A stretch of DNA of 64,000 bases from Paramecium sonneborni (lineage: Eukaryota; Ciliophora; Oligohymenophorea; Peniculida; Parameciidae): contig CAJJDN010000183.1 in NCBI GenBank assembly GCA_905182985.1, positions 1 to 64,000 of the forward strand, read 5' to 3'. The first letter of the stretch is position 1; every line of letters begins with the position of its first letter. Positions 34,599 to 48,409 of this stretch are shown here, piece by piece. A program made the translations under genes and the position numbers. The notes beneath the pieces are model-generated. The model ran no database searches and had not been told where the DNA came from. It worked only from the letters and a program-made list of their open reading frames with translations.

Positions 34599-37500
34599 TC
34601 AATCAATCTATTTTAAACAACTAAATATATTCTTTTTCAATATTGTCCAAAATGGCATTTATAATAAACATTATTTCCTCTTTTGATCTTCTCTACTAAA
34701 ATACCATCCAAATAACATTATAAACATTACCAATAAACAAAAATATAATACTCCAATAATCAAAGCATATAAAAACATTCTATTCTCATTCATTCTTAAA
34801 TTTTAATTCATTCTTTCTAAAAAATGAATCACTGTCTTACTCACTCTATCAATTATGATATCAAAACCCCAAACATTATTCATAAAATATTCCTTTGACT
34901 CTAACATATTCTTAATCAATATTTTAATATTATATATCTCATTATTAATATTATTTTCGTAGAATATTTATCCTTATTATAAAAACAATTAATTCACACT
35001 AGTATCATAATAACTCTATAACTATTCACTTAATAAAACATTTCTTTCACTTTAATTACAAATACTTTCATCAATTTAACATATCTTCCCTTCATAAAAT
35101 TATGCTTTTTATTCTTCACTTAAATTCAATATTCTATCCAACTTACTCTCATCATTATTTATTAATATAGAACTAAATACATTCTTATTCAAATTTATCT
35201 AAGCATCCTCAACATCTTCTCTTGAAATATCATTTTATTCATATATTTTTATTAAAATCTTATTCTCAATATTGTTATAATACTCATAATTCAATTAATA
35301 TTAACATTGAAAATATAACACTAAGTAATTTATTTAATAATTTTATAACAATAAACTAAATTATGAATAATACAATAGATCATCCCATATTTCACTTATT
35401 TAAATATGAAATGATATAATGTAAATTAAAGTAAATAAAAATATTATTGTTAAAGATATGTAACCACTAATATTAAAGTATCTATGTGAAAAATTTATTT
35501 TTAACTTCTCATTATTAACAAGTAACTTTTCACCTTTTTCTGTTTATCTTCTATCTGAGGATGTAAATGCATTTACTATATCTTCATCATCTTTTAAATA
35601 TTTTAAACTTAAATTTAACTAATTCAACAATCTTTACATATATTTCTAACTCCAACCATTTTTTGTCTCACTTAACCAACTTGAAAGTATTTAAAATTTC
35701 TCATTCTCTAATAAAGCCTCTTTATAATCTGTTCTAATGAATAACTTTAAAATATATTTCCTTTTCTTAAGCATTCTATTTACAACAAAAATCTGTAGCA
35801 AATAAATTAAAATTAATAAAACATACATAAATATTAAAATTTTCTATGCCAATTAAATTGATGAACTCACCAATAATTTAGAATCTTCAAAGCAAATTTT
35901 TGTAGATTATTACAAGTACTCTACATAACTAAAATAATTTAAGATTATTGCACTTAAATCTTACTTTCTTCTATTTAAATTATAACTGTCAATTTTTTAT
36001 GATAATATTTATCTTAAGGTCTAAAAATTTACAATTTCCTCTTAATCAAATACTTAACCAAATTCTACTAAAAATTTCAAAGAGAACTTTTAAGGTAAAT
36101 CCAATATGAATTCAGCTTCTTTAAGCACTTAAAAGTAATGATATGATGAATATTATATCAATTCTGATAAAATTTATCTGTATTCAAAATAAGATATATT
36201 AAGGGTTACATTATCAATGTCAATCTAAACATTTGGTTCTATCATTTCAATTAATCCCTCATTATTTATACTATTAATCAAACTAGAAAAAATGGCTACT
36301 TCATTTAATATATGTGTTTATTCAATCTTACAACTTTTAAAATAATTGTTTTTATCCTTAAAAGCAAAACTTATTACTATTGAAATTAAAATAAAAAAAA
36401 TTAAGAATACCATATTTATTATCTTGAATAATTTTTAATGTTTGCTTTAAGATTATTTTGATAAAGTAGTGTGAAATATTTATATTTATTAAAGCACTGA
36501 TCTTGTACTTGATTTTGTTTTACTAGATATAATTTCTACAATTCCATCAAAATTATTGATATTTAGTTCTGAATGCTAACTTCTATTCTCTTAATATATT
36601 TTGATATTATTTTCATTCGATATAAAATTCTCTAAAAATTATAATTTTACTAAAAAGAATTCTCTGTGAAGAATAGAATTGGTAAGATCAGCTTAGTATT
36701 TTAATCTTTTAGAAAATAATTGATAATTTACTTAATGGTTACTTAAGAATTGACATTATTCTTCTTAGATATCAGCATAGATTTCTTCAAATTTAATAAT
36801 TTTATCTACTAAATTACAATTAGGATTAATTTGATAATTTTTTGAGAATTCATTTGGAACATAAAATGTTTCCTAATTTTTTGAAACAATCATTTCATTA
36901 TCAATTAAAGTATCAATCTTTCCATTCAAAATTTATTTGTATTAATCAATTAATGATGATAAAATAGTTGGTAACATAAAACAAATATCTAATCCATTAT
37001 AATTATTAGAATTTGAAACTTTATGATTTAGTTTCTCACCAATTACTGAATTAATTCCTAATATGTTTAAATTTTCATCAAAGCAAATATAACCAAATTA
37101 TTTTTTTTCATTTTAATTACTTTAATCTACCATTTCTTCTTTCCTAAGAAATCCTATCATATAAAAATCATTCTCAGAATCAAATTTTGGAAAAAAGAAT
37201 CTAAGTGTAAATATGATTGGTTCTATGTAATCTTCTCCAAAACAAGAAATTACTTATGATACTAATTCCTTTTTTACACTTTTACCATTTCTAATATAAT
37301 TTTCTATTATTCCATTATGTATATCTGCTATGAAACTTGGTAATATATCATTTAGATGTTTAATCTCTATAGTTTTATTAAAGAACTTCTTTAAGATCTG
37401 TTGATTAGGTTTCCATAGTTCTCCTCTTTTGCTTTATGAAATATTGGCTATAACTGATATACATTCTTTGGTTTAAAAATGGACATTTAAGTAATGATCT

Positions 37501-39384
37501 TCTTCATATTAATCAGCAACTAATATTTTTTTGATTTTTTATTAAATTTCATAAATTTCTTAATTGTTATTTGTTGTACATATTTTATATAATAATTCAA
37601 AGTTTAAAATACTGATACAATCATATTTTTAAGTAGTAAAATATTTAATTTTATTTCTTAATTACATTATAAAGTAAGTCACTCTTGATATTCTGGATTA
37701 CACTTTCTTTAAAGCAAAATCTAAACTCTATAATGATACTATTTTGTTATTCATATAATCTTCCCAAAACTTTTATTTTTCAATAACTAATCTTAACAAC
37801 TCTTCTTATATTTAAGTACCAAAGTTTTCTATTTAGGCTTAACCTTATAATAATAATTCAATTTTTTTAGTTTCATGTAACTATTAATTCATAAATTGAT
37901 TTCGGTTTCGTCTTAACAAAATCTTAGAAATATTTTTGAAATAAAATGAAACTTGAGCTGAATTTCCATTTTTTTATAACTAAGTTTAAGATTATTAACT
38001 ATTCATGATTCTTTGCAATATAGAATAAGCGTTTATAGGATTGTTTTAATATTTAGCCAGAAATGTTACAAACTTTAATGCAAGATGTTCATAGAATTGA
38101 AAATTCTTATGAATAAGTGCATAATTTAATTACTTTTGGAATAAATTAGTTGACCATTAATTCAATTTATGATAATCACATGTATTATTAATAAAAAAAG
38201 ATTTAACATCTTGCATACATTGACATTCAATATCTTTACAAATAGATGTATGATGCTTATAAATTTAATACAACAATAATTTTGATTATACATTGTATTC
38301 ACTAGATTCTGCTACTCGATATATTTCTTCTAATTACTTATCAAATCTATTTTAAAATTAATTTGGATTAAAAGAATTATATATATCCAATTATTTCAAT
38401 CTTAAATATTGATTTGATACAAAAGTATTAATCTAGATAATAGTATGAATTTATTACAGGAATAAAAAGAATGAATGTTAAAAATATAAACTCATCATTT
38501 TTTTTGGTTTAAAAAATCCAAATTGTGGATAATATCAGTAAAAATTGATGATTAAGAGTAGCTGCACTATAAAACTTAGAATCAAAAGAATATCCAAATG
38601 GTTAATTAAATACGATGTCTAAAATTAAGGTTAATCCAATAAATTATGAAACTGCGTGCTTAGTATAATTGATATTATTAAAATTTATGTAATACAATAT
38701 TATTACAATTTAATGAAGTAATATCCGTAAAATAGTTACGTAATTAAATTATCTTGAAAATGTACGATCATTGAATTAATAGTTTCTAAAAAAATAAGAA
38801 ATTGAAACACCAGATATGAATACAAATATCGTTGATATTGTTCCAAATACATATAAGAATTGATTTTTTGTTAATTAACAGTCTGAAGAATATTAATTTT
38901 CTTTTATAAAGGCATTATCACCACAAACCATTACACCAACACTTATTTCTTAAAATGGTGTTATGAAAATCCATTGATAATTAGTAAAAAATAAATTTAA
39001 CAACTTTTTTGTTATTCCTGTTTTCTCAATCTATTTATCTAATGATAATAATGCTAACAAAAAGTATACAATTAAATGCAAAAGGAATATTAAGTAAAAA
39101 AATAACTAGGTTAAGAAATCATTCCCTATTTAAAAAAGAATAAAAGTAAAAGCAGACAATTGAGTATAATTTGAAAAGTATATATTTTCTTTTAATGTTA
39201 AGGGTTTTGATTCATATTAACTAAAAATATATCCCTCTAACTATAAAAAATACACTACAATCTTTAGACAATTAAAAAATGAGCCTTTAGTTATATAAAA
39301 TTCATCTTCAGAAATGTAAAGTAGAGCTTAAATTGTTTTCTTTTTGATTCTATTAGATATTCTTTGAAGTTTGCTTCCTTTCAT
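34599..39384 (-). CDS. giant multipass membrane protein with PAS-like sensory region
   Basis: About 1,560-1,590 residues with several short introns I did not all resolve. The N-terminal ~350 residues carry roughly eight membrane helices (LTQLFFYLIFLLHLIVYFLL, VFGTISTIFVFISGVSISYF). A cytoplasmic region follows with a C-x4-C-x-C motif (HHTSICKDIECQCMQDV). A PAS-like unit then includes HLNDILPSFIADIHNGIIEN and YIEPIIFTLRFFFPKF, the pattern seen in a large ciliate-specific family of PAS-containing membrane proteins. The C-terminal third has further membrane helices (NMVFLIFFILISIVISFAF, LYALIIGVLYFCLLVMFIML). A sensory or signalling membrane protein is inferred. Divergent partner: the plus-strand protein at 40473. 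Confidence 0.65.
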
Positions 39385-40472
39385 AATTAAAGAATAATTA
39401 TTAAATTATGATTGAAAAAGTAAGATTAATTATAAATAAAACAAGCAGTATCACTCAAAGTGTGTTCTTAGAGTTGTCGATTTTTTTCTTAAAATAAATT
39501 TTTAAGTTTTATGTTATTCCTTTTACATTGGTGTATAAATTATCAAATTTATATCATACTTACTGAATTCAAAGAATTATCATTAAACTTAAATAAAATA
39601 TTCATATTGATTTTTCAAACAATTATTTATGATATTTTATATTTTTAATTTCATACTAAATAATAAATTATCAAGTATTCAAATTTTTATTAATTTTATA
39701 AATAATCTTAGACTTTACGAAGCTAAAACAAACATTTAATAAATTATTAGAAATTTTAAAATATTTATCTCAAATATGTTAATTATAAAATGTTTATACC
39801 AATTTAAACACATTTATTCGATTATAAATCCATTAATGTTTTAATTTATATATTAAAGTTTGCTAAAAATTATCAAGGAAATATTTTAATTTGATAACAT
39901 GATAATGAAATATGAGAATATATATAGATTCTTTCGCTGTACTAAAAAAAGATTTTTTCTTTACCATTTGTAAAAAATAAAATCTTTTAAAGATTATTTT
40001 TCAATAAATTTTATTATACTTGATATTAAAGTTAAGAATTTATAATCTTGCAAGGAAAATCAATGCTTTTTATTCTAAAACTTACACTTTGAAAAATTTC
40101 CTTCTGATTTAGAATGAGACTTAAAGTCATGTTAATAACTTAATCAAAGAATGTTTTTAAAGAAAATTAATAAATATCATAAATAATCCCTAATCAATTA
40201 TTGTTTTATTGAATTAAACTTAAATAGGAAAACTCTTGTATATTTATTAGCAATTTTTCATTTTATTATATATTAGCTTCAGATTCGCAAAACCATAAAA
40301 CAAATTGCATTTGATTAATTATGTTTTTCAGAATTAACAATAATTGATAAAGGTATAAATTTGTTTTATAAATTGTAGTAAAAGAATGAAAAGCTTATTA
40401 AAAAGTATAAAAATATCTATTTTAAAAATGAATATTTGAACAACAAAAATACATGAATAAATTATTAAAATT
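39385..40472. other. divergent intergenic region, ~1.1 kb
   Basis: Separates the starts of the two giant membrane-protein genes. Very AT-rich; no sustained frame on either strand. It is long for this compact genome and presumably contains both promoters. Confidence 0.55.
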
Positions 40473-43400
40473 ATGAATATTAGTGAAATGAGTGAAAAAT
40501 TCATTAGAAAATACCGAGGATTTATGGCATCAATATTATGTTATGACTCTCAAAGTTAATCAACTGAATTATTTGTAATTCAATGCTTTATCATTCCAAT
40601 TTACTTAATTGAGCTATTCATAATAACATCTTAGATTTGCAATTTAGAAATACCTCTCCTCATTTTTATCTATAATTCAATTTTAACTTAGTTAAGCCCT
40701 TATTTTGTAATAATATGCAACACAACCTTATTTACGATAATGTTATTGTTTACCTTTATTTTTAAGTTGAATTCAAATATTGCCTTGTTCTTTCGCTTAT
40801 TGTTAAGCAATTATGATCGTTTATTTTTAATTCCTTTTTAAATTATATCAGCAAACCTTTCATTGAATATGAATAAAGATGAACGATTAGCAATATGTGT
40901 TGTGAATACAATCACAATATTCTTGTTTGGAATAACGTAAATTTTTTATTTTTAGAAAATACACTTTAGATCATTGAGCTTAAATAAATAATTTTCAAAA
41001 TTAGGGTTGTTAAACATTTTAATATTTTAATAGATCATTTTATTTTCTTAACTGTTTGATATAAATTATTATTTGCAATATCTTATGTTAGTGTACTTTT
41101 GCTATTTGATAGTATGGTTATATGGAGAAATAATAATAAACCCTTCTGAATTATACTTTTAAGAAATAAGAGTATATTCAATAATAATGTGTTTGATTGT
41201 TGCAAATTTATATTCTGAATTAAAGGGACAAAATTAAATGATATATGATTTTATGCTAATTCTTACAGTAATATTACTTTGATAATTTAGTTTACTACAT
41301 CCTTTTAGACAATGATTAATTAAAAAGTGAATTTTGTGCTATATTAAAATCATTAATCAGTTTCTTTTTACTAATAATATTATTAGAGTTATCTTAATTA
41401 AAGATTAAATGATAATAATGTTGTGTAATATTTACACATGCATAGATAACATCAAATAAATTGTTTACATTTGAGATGTCCATGTAAATAGGATGTTAGA
41501 TAGATATCAGATAAAGAGATTAGCATAATTATAAATCTATATTACAAAAGTTTGTTATCTAAGAAATTTTCTGAAGAGTATATGCTTTAGTATATTTTGA
41601 TTTCGATAGACATTACGAATAATACAATATAAGCTCATTAAACTATATTGAATTAGAAGAAGAATGTTTAAAATGGATATATACTAGAAATCTTTAATTA
41701 TTTAGAATAAGTTTTGCAGGAGATATTGAAAGAGAAAATACGATAGAAGTAAAAAGGACAATTTATTGAAGAGATGAGATTATTGAAATATGAAGGATTG
41801 ATTCTTTAATAAGAATTATAGAAAGTACTTATAGAGAAATACAAATTTTATGAATCATTAAAGTTAATGAGTATTTAGAACTTTTAGAAACTTTACAATT
41901 CTTTATATAAATTAAAGGATAAAATTTAAAATTTAATAAATAAGAGCAAAGATTTATAAATTTATGATAATAAAAAATTGAACAATATATTTGCATTACG
42001 TATATGTCATTTGATATCTTTTTTGACTCAAAATCTTAGAGAGTAAATAGATAATTAGAAGAGAATAAATGAAATAATTTAGAATGAAATATATAAAGAA
42101 GATGAATTTACAAATATTGCCTTTGCTTCTAATTTTGCAATTAGTTTGATTGCTTCATTAAATGAGATGGATCCAGGTGAAATAACATCTAAGATAACTC
42201 CTAAATAATTATAATTTTTAGAATTAGATGAAAACTTTGTTTTAAAATCCATTTCTCAAATATTGCATGTTTCTTTTAGAATATCTCATCTAAAGTTAAT
42301 CGATTAATATTTATAAAAAGGAAAATCAAAAATTATTGGTACTTAAATAGACACTATGATTAGTACAGATATCAATACAATTATTCCTGTAAAAATGATT
42401 CTATTTCCCTATTTTCCTAAATAAAATTTAAATAAATATTAATTAATTACTTATCTGTACAAAATTAAATAGAAAAATAATACCATCATATTGTTGGATT
42501 ATAATTTTAATCTGATGTGTTCAGATAACAGATTTAAATAACTTATAAATCAGTATTAATTGTAACTAAAATAAATTAACGTATTTTAAATGATACCCTA
42601 ATTAAGAGAAAATTTAATTTAATTTCATAGTTCAGAAAATAATTTAAAACCTCTTTACTTTTAAAATCAATTAATTTAAATTATAAGTAGATTTAATCGA
42701 TACTTAAATAGTAAGGCATGTAGTGTATGTAAAAATTTGAATCATTCTTAATAATTATAAAAATTAGAATAATTTAATTATTCTTCTTATAATTCTATTT
42801 CTGTAGATAAAATTTCATAAATTGATTATGAGATTTCTCTGTAAAATATTTATTATGAAACTGAAGATGGTCCTGAATACTATATTTATTATAGAATTGT
42901 TATAGATTTATCTTAATTTGAAAGTGAATAAAAGTCAACGAAACATGATGATCATGAATACAATAAGAAAGAGTATATCAATAAGTAAATATTTGTTTAT
43001 TAAATTTAGAAAAACTAAAAGCAAATAACATTTAAATGATAATATTGTGAGATCAATACATTCTAGATAGAGCACAGCAACTATTGTTAAATCATCAGAT
43101 GATTTATTAGTTTATCTATCTTAGAGAGCACTTCCAACAGAAATGAAATAATTTATAGCTCTTTCTTTAGTCAATATGTGTATTTCTATAGTTGGATTGG
43201 TTCTTATTTATATATTATTATTGTAAAAAAGAAATTATTAGGATGTTTGCTTTAATAGATTATTTTATGGGACAGAATTTTTAGATTATTATGGTTTAAT
43301 TTTGAAAGGTAGCAGACATACAGTGTTTTATAGAGATTTTAATAATTTTATTCCTTATAACTAAACTATTGATATTGATCAAGATAGTTAGGTTTAAATA

Positions 43401-44991
43401 ACAACAAGTGATAAAATTGAATTTACCCTATGGCTTTACAAAGAAAATTGTTAGAATCTAATAAATTTATATGAAAAATATAAGACTGTCTTAAATAGTT
43501 ATTAAGAAGAGAAGCTAATAAACTTTAAATTTGTAGATTATCATGTTTATACAGTGAAATAATAGGTGGTATAAACATAGGCAGCCTATTATGAAATAAT
43601 GAACTAATTATTTTATTTGGCAATTAAAACCTTTGCTGGTGATCCTTCTCTTTATTTAAAAGGTACTCTTGATACCTTTGCATAAATAAATACTAGATCT
43701 ATTTTATTTTTGAATTTTAATGATGTTTGTGAGATAACCTAAGAATTTATAGAAGTTTGTCTTTAAAATAGTCAGGAATATAATAATTCATTTGATAATT
43801 AAGTATAGATTATTTTCTATATCTTTTATATTGGAATTCTGGTATTTTATTTTATTTTAATAATGACTCTTGCAAGGATAATATATAAAATTAAATAGAT
43901 TTTACAAATTTTTTAGAGATTAGATAATCGTGATATAGAAGAGGAATTGTAAAGATTAGAATTTGTTGGTTAGAATGTGAAAAACGAAGAATTTTGGTTT
44001 AACAGTAAATTCTTTTAGAGTTTTTATGAAATGAGTTAAGATTTACAAAAAAGTTAAGGTTAAGTATCTTAAAATATAAAATTGGATGATCAATTCAATT
44101 TGCCAATGTATTACATAATGTAAACAATAGTATTTATTTTGTTAATAATATATTTTGTAATATTTTAAATTCAATACAATAGCTATTCAAATTAGATAAA
44201 CCCAATAGTAAATAAAGCATTATCAGGAATATAAGTAAGATTACATTTCATAAAATTTATAAATAATTGGGATTGTTATAATTTTAAGACTTTCTACAAT
44301 AATTATATAGAAGTGAATAAAAATACTGGAAATATCAATGGTAATATTAGAGGCAATAATAAAATTCTGTAATTATTAGAATTAAATCAAAGTGAGATAA
44401 TACAATCTTACTTTGATTTGATTTAAGAACCATTCACAATAATAACAATAGATTTGCCAGATAATGAGAGAACTTCTTTATTGTTAGAAGATATTTGTTT
44501 AATTAAGGGTTGTAATGTAGAAAATGAATTATTTAAGGAGAGATTTCTTGTTGATGATTTGAGTAAGTTTTTTGATGTTGGATTAATCTAATTGTATTAA
44601 TAAACATTTTCTGCTACATAAAATTTGGGATTTAATAATGAAAATGAGACAAAATTAGAATTTCTGAATAATTTTTTGGATGCACTTTATTCTAGAGAAT
44701 ATTTTATGTATATATTTTGGGGTTTGGATGCAACAAATTTTTAATTGAGATTATTTTCTGATTATTTTATTGAAATAGCCAAAGATGAATTGACTTCTTA
44801 AACTGAAATTATCATATTCTTATTATTTAGTTTAGGCATTTTTATATCATTATTATTGTTTAGTATAAATGGATTATTGATCTAGTAAATAATGAGTAAT
44901 TATTTTTCAATAAGATTTTCATTAAGATTTATTCCAATGAAAGTAATGATCAATAAGAATATAATCAAGTAGATTAAATTAATAATTTGAG
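40473..44991 (+). CDS. giant multipass membrane protein, partner of the 34599-39384 gene
   Basis: About 1,490 residues; two introns are clear (23 and 25 nt) and another small one is needed to make the frame exact. The N-terminus has about eight membrane helices (IPLLIFIYNSILTQLSPYFV, TTLFTIMLLFTFIFKL), then the same C-x4-C-x-C motif as the divergent gene (HRQHQINCLHLRCPCKQDV). A large cytoplasmic region contains DPGEITSKITPKQLQFLELD and IIPVKMILFPYFPKQ. A second membrane-rich half has long extracellular loops (NRLFYGTEFLDYYGLILKGS) and ends in helix plus a basic tail. The PAS signature is weaker than in the partner. Shared order of parts suggests an old tandem inversion or duplication. Confidence 0.6.
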
Positions 44992-45040
44992 TTATTTTAA
45001 ATCAATTAATTTATTATAAAAATACTATTAATTTTCTATT

Positions 45041-46678
45041 ATGAATTAAAGATGTAATAAGATTGGACATGATAAAAAACTTATAGAATATATATGTGTA
45101 CAATAAAAACCTATTCAATGGGCTTGTGAAAAATGTTACAAAGAAAATAAGTAGTAGTCAAAATACTAATCAATTTAACAATTTTAGGAATGTGTATAAT
45201 AAGCGAAATAAATAATAATTGAATAAACAGAAAATGAAAGAATAGAGTAGATGAAACTTGAGTTTGACACTTTGTTATAGAAAATAAAAGAATTATTGGA
45301 ATTCTATTTGGTTGGATTAGAATATTAGATGAATAATTTATATGAAGATTTAAGTAAGATGATTCAATTCGTAAATAATTTAAGTACTAAATTTTTAGAA
45401 TCTCCTAATCCAGATCATTATTAATACTTAGAAATTGTATCAAAATAAATTGTGAGTTAGAAATTTGATTAATTTTCAATGTAAACTAATTAGTATATAC
45501 ACAAATTAAGTATGATGAGAATGGATTTGAATGAGTAAGTTGAGTTTTTATCTGAATCTATATTTAAGAGTCATTTGGAAACTCTAATTAAAAAATATGA
45601 TTTACCTTATGAATTTATAAAGTAAATAGAATTAATATAAACACCGAAACAATATTGTTAGGATGAAAGCAATAATTCTTAATATGTTCTTAAAGATAAT
45701 ATTGAGGGAAATATTTGTTATATTGGATAAATAGAAAATGATGAATTTAATGGGAATGGATTACTATTTGTAGAGAATAAAGGAATGGCATATTATGGAA
45801 CTTTTATAAAGGGATTATTTTGTTAAGGAATAGCATTGAATTTAAAGAGTAAGGAAGTATTATAAGGGGAGTTTGAGTTTTTAGATCTATTTTGTTATAG
45901 GATTTTAAATTATGGAATATATATGAATTCTGATTGTGAAAGGTAATAAAAATATATTGAGAATAGATATGAAGGTGAATTTAAAGAAGGAGTATTTGAT
46001 GGATATGGTTAATTTAAGTATAAGAATGGTGATTAGTAATAATTTCTAATTATGTCTAATAGATATAAAGGATATTGGAAGGATGGAAAATGTTATGGAG
46101 ATGGTGAACTTTGCAATGAAGAATTTGGATAGTAATTAATTATAATAATAAGATAAGGATTACGGGGAAATTTGAGAATGGAAAATTAAATGGTTAAGGA
46201 TAATTAAATGGTTTAACTAAAAAGTATATATATAGTATTTAATTAGATATTATGGTGAATTTAAAAATAATGAAATTGATGGGGAAGGTACATTAGAAGA
46301 TCTTGAAAATAAAACTAAATATGTTGGTTAATTTAAGAGAGGATTGAAAAATGGTGTAGGAACATTAACTTTTTAAGATAATAGAAAGTATTTTATATTA
46401 TCTTAGTGTTTTCAAGAATTGAAGGTAATTTCTTTAATAATGAACCTTCTGGAAAATGCAAAGAAACAATTACTAAAAAGTTTGTTGAGAATATGAAATA
46501 AACTATTGAAGTAACAGTAGAAATAGGTGAATATATTAATGGATTGAAATGTGGATAATTTGATTGTGAAATTAAATGCAATGATAAAACTATTTAGTAA
46601 ATAATAATAACTATAACATTTAGAAAAATTAAGTATTATGATTAAGGAACTATGATATTTGAAGACATTATAACATGA
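45041..46678 (+). CDS. MORN-repeat protein
   Basis: Three introns (26, 23 and 29 nt; two end AAG) leave exactly 519 residues. The N-terminus has a Cys/His cluster that could bind zinc (C..IGHD...YICVQ...WACEKCYKE). A coiled coil follows, then at ~residues 250-460 MORN-type repeats: GNGLLFVENKGMAYYGTF, YEGEFKEGVFDGYGQFKYKN, YKGYWKDGKCYGDGEL, YYGEFKNNEIDGEGTLED, YVGQFKRGLKNGVGTLTF. MORN repeats bind membranes or act as extended scaffolds, often at cortical or ciliary structures in protists. A 27-nt GT...AG stretch near the end might be another in-frame intron. Confidence 0.8.
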
Positions 46679-46751
46679 TATTTATAATTTATAATTTGTA
46701 TTGATCCAAATCAAAATATTCTCTATATCATTCATATATATATTTATTATT

Positions 46752-48327
46752 ATGAATACATCCTAATTTTATTATGGTGAAGACATAATTGAAAAGACTA
46801 GAGATTATTAATTACCAACTTCATTAACAAGTATAGCTAGATCAAAAAGTGAAAATAGAGGAATCATATAATCAAAAATTAAAAATTCTGATTCTCCCTT
46901 TTCCAAATCACAATTAAATGCTCTTAAAAATATTACAGAATATCACTAGAGTTATATTGGATAAGAACGAATTGATAAGAAAAAAACAATGATTATTTAG
47001 AGAGAACTTCGTAATTAAGATATCTCTGAAGGTTTATTATCTTCTCAAACTAAAATAAAAATTATTAAAACACCATTTAAAAAGATAAGAGAATCCTATG
47101 AAAAGACATAATCATTTAGCAATAAAATGAAATCTCATCTAAATAGTTTTGATAATGAATAATAATTTATTTAATCTCTACTTTAAAAAGATTAAAAACC
47201 TCAGAGAATTGATAAATTAATTAGAGCTAGACTTGGTAAATCATAAATTGTAATCCATACTCATTAAAAATCATAATAAACTGAACTTTCTAATGAAAAA
47301 CAAAAACTTCCAAGTTAATCCTCTTTTCGTAGAGAAAGCTAAAGAGAAATAAAAGATAAAAAGTATTGTTTTTATAAATATTAGATAAGTTGAATTAAAG
47401 TAACAAATTTACAAATTGATACTGGCATTTGAATATACACATCAAATTTGGAAAGGAAAAAACAAACTTGAAAATTTTTTGGATAATCAATAGAAATTTG
47501 TTGGATTTATGAATTTCACTTATAATTTAACTAATTTACCATTAAACATTGAAGTAAACACTTTGTAATTAATATATATTAGGGATTGGGATAAATGTTT
47601 AAAGGAACTAAATATTTACTCAAAACATTAAAGCCTTGTATTCCATCAAGTTTAGATAAATTGATTTTTGAAGATTTAGAATGTTAAAAATTTAGACAAT
47701 TGACATTTTAATATTAAGTATTCTATATCTTGTATAATCATTCTGAATTAATAGATACATTTACTAATCAAACAATTAGATTTTCATAAAGATAATCTAT
47801 AGAATGTTAAGATTTGTAAAATTTTATTGAAAAGTAATTTCTTATTAAAAATTTCAATGACATCTAATATATTTAAAACCTCTTTGTACAGAATTTTGAT
47901 TAACCATATGAATTATTGTTATATGAAGCTTAATCATTTTTTAATTTAGTCATTGAATATGATTATGTGAAATAACTTTATTGTTTTTGTATAAAAGTAT
48001 AGGATGCTTTGTCCTAGAAAATTTAGTAGGATGGCAATAAAAACCAAATTTATGAAAAGGGATTTGATTTTAAAACTGCATTATCTAAAATAAAAACTAA
48101 AGTAGTAAGAATTTTAATATAATAATAATTAGATGAATCATGACAAATTATTTTCTTGTTATATACCATAAAAATATGAGAGTATAGATAAATTAGATAA
48201 ATTTGAGAATAAATTTGGTAGAATTGAATCTATATCGAATATTTAGAGAGAGCAAGCAAAATTGGTTGATTTAAAACACAACTAACTATATGAAAAGATT
48301 CTTAAATTATAAAAATAAATAGAATGA
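46752..48327 (+). CDS. uncharacterised protein, 498 residues
   Basis: Three introns (22, 29 and 28 nt) leave exactly 499 codons. The last intron removes an apparent TGA at 48141-48143, so the true stop is at 48325. The N-terminal ~230 residues are Ser/Lys/Gln-rich and probably disordered (SLTSIARSKSENRGIIQSK). The C-terminal part is folded and helical (LGQMFKGTKYLLKTLKPCIP, LTFQYQVFYILYNHSELID, YELLLYEAQSFFNLVIEYD) and ends in a short coiled coil. No family recognised. Confidence 0.6.
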
Positions 48328-48409
48328 ATCTCAATATTAACTCATGTATTTATATAATTAATGCTTCTAATATTTGATTTTAATTTTTAAAATTTAAACA
48401 CGTTTGTCA

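Noticed and set aside
46393..46581. Minus-strand open frame
   Set aside because: Antisense shadow of the MORN protein's last exons.
48141..48143. TGA as the end of the 46752 gene
   Set aside because: A 28-nt intron just upstream moves the frame into a continuing coiled coil ending at 48327, and the gene becomes divisible by three.
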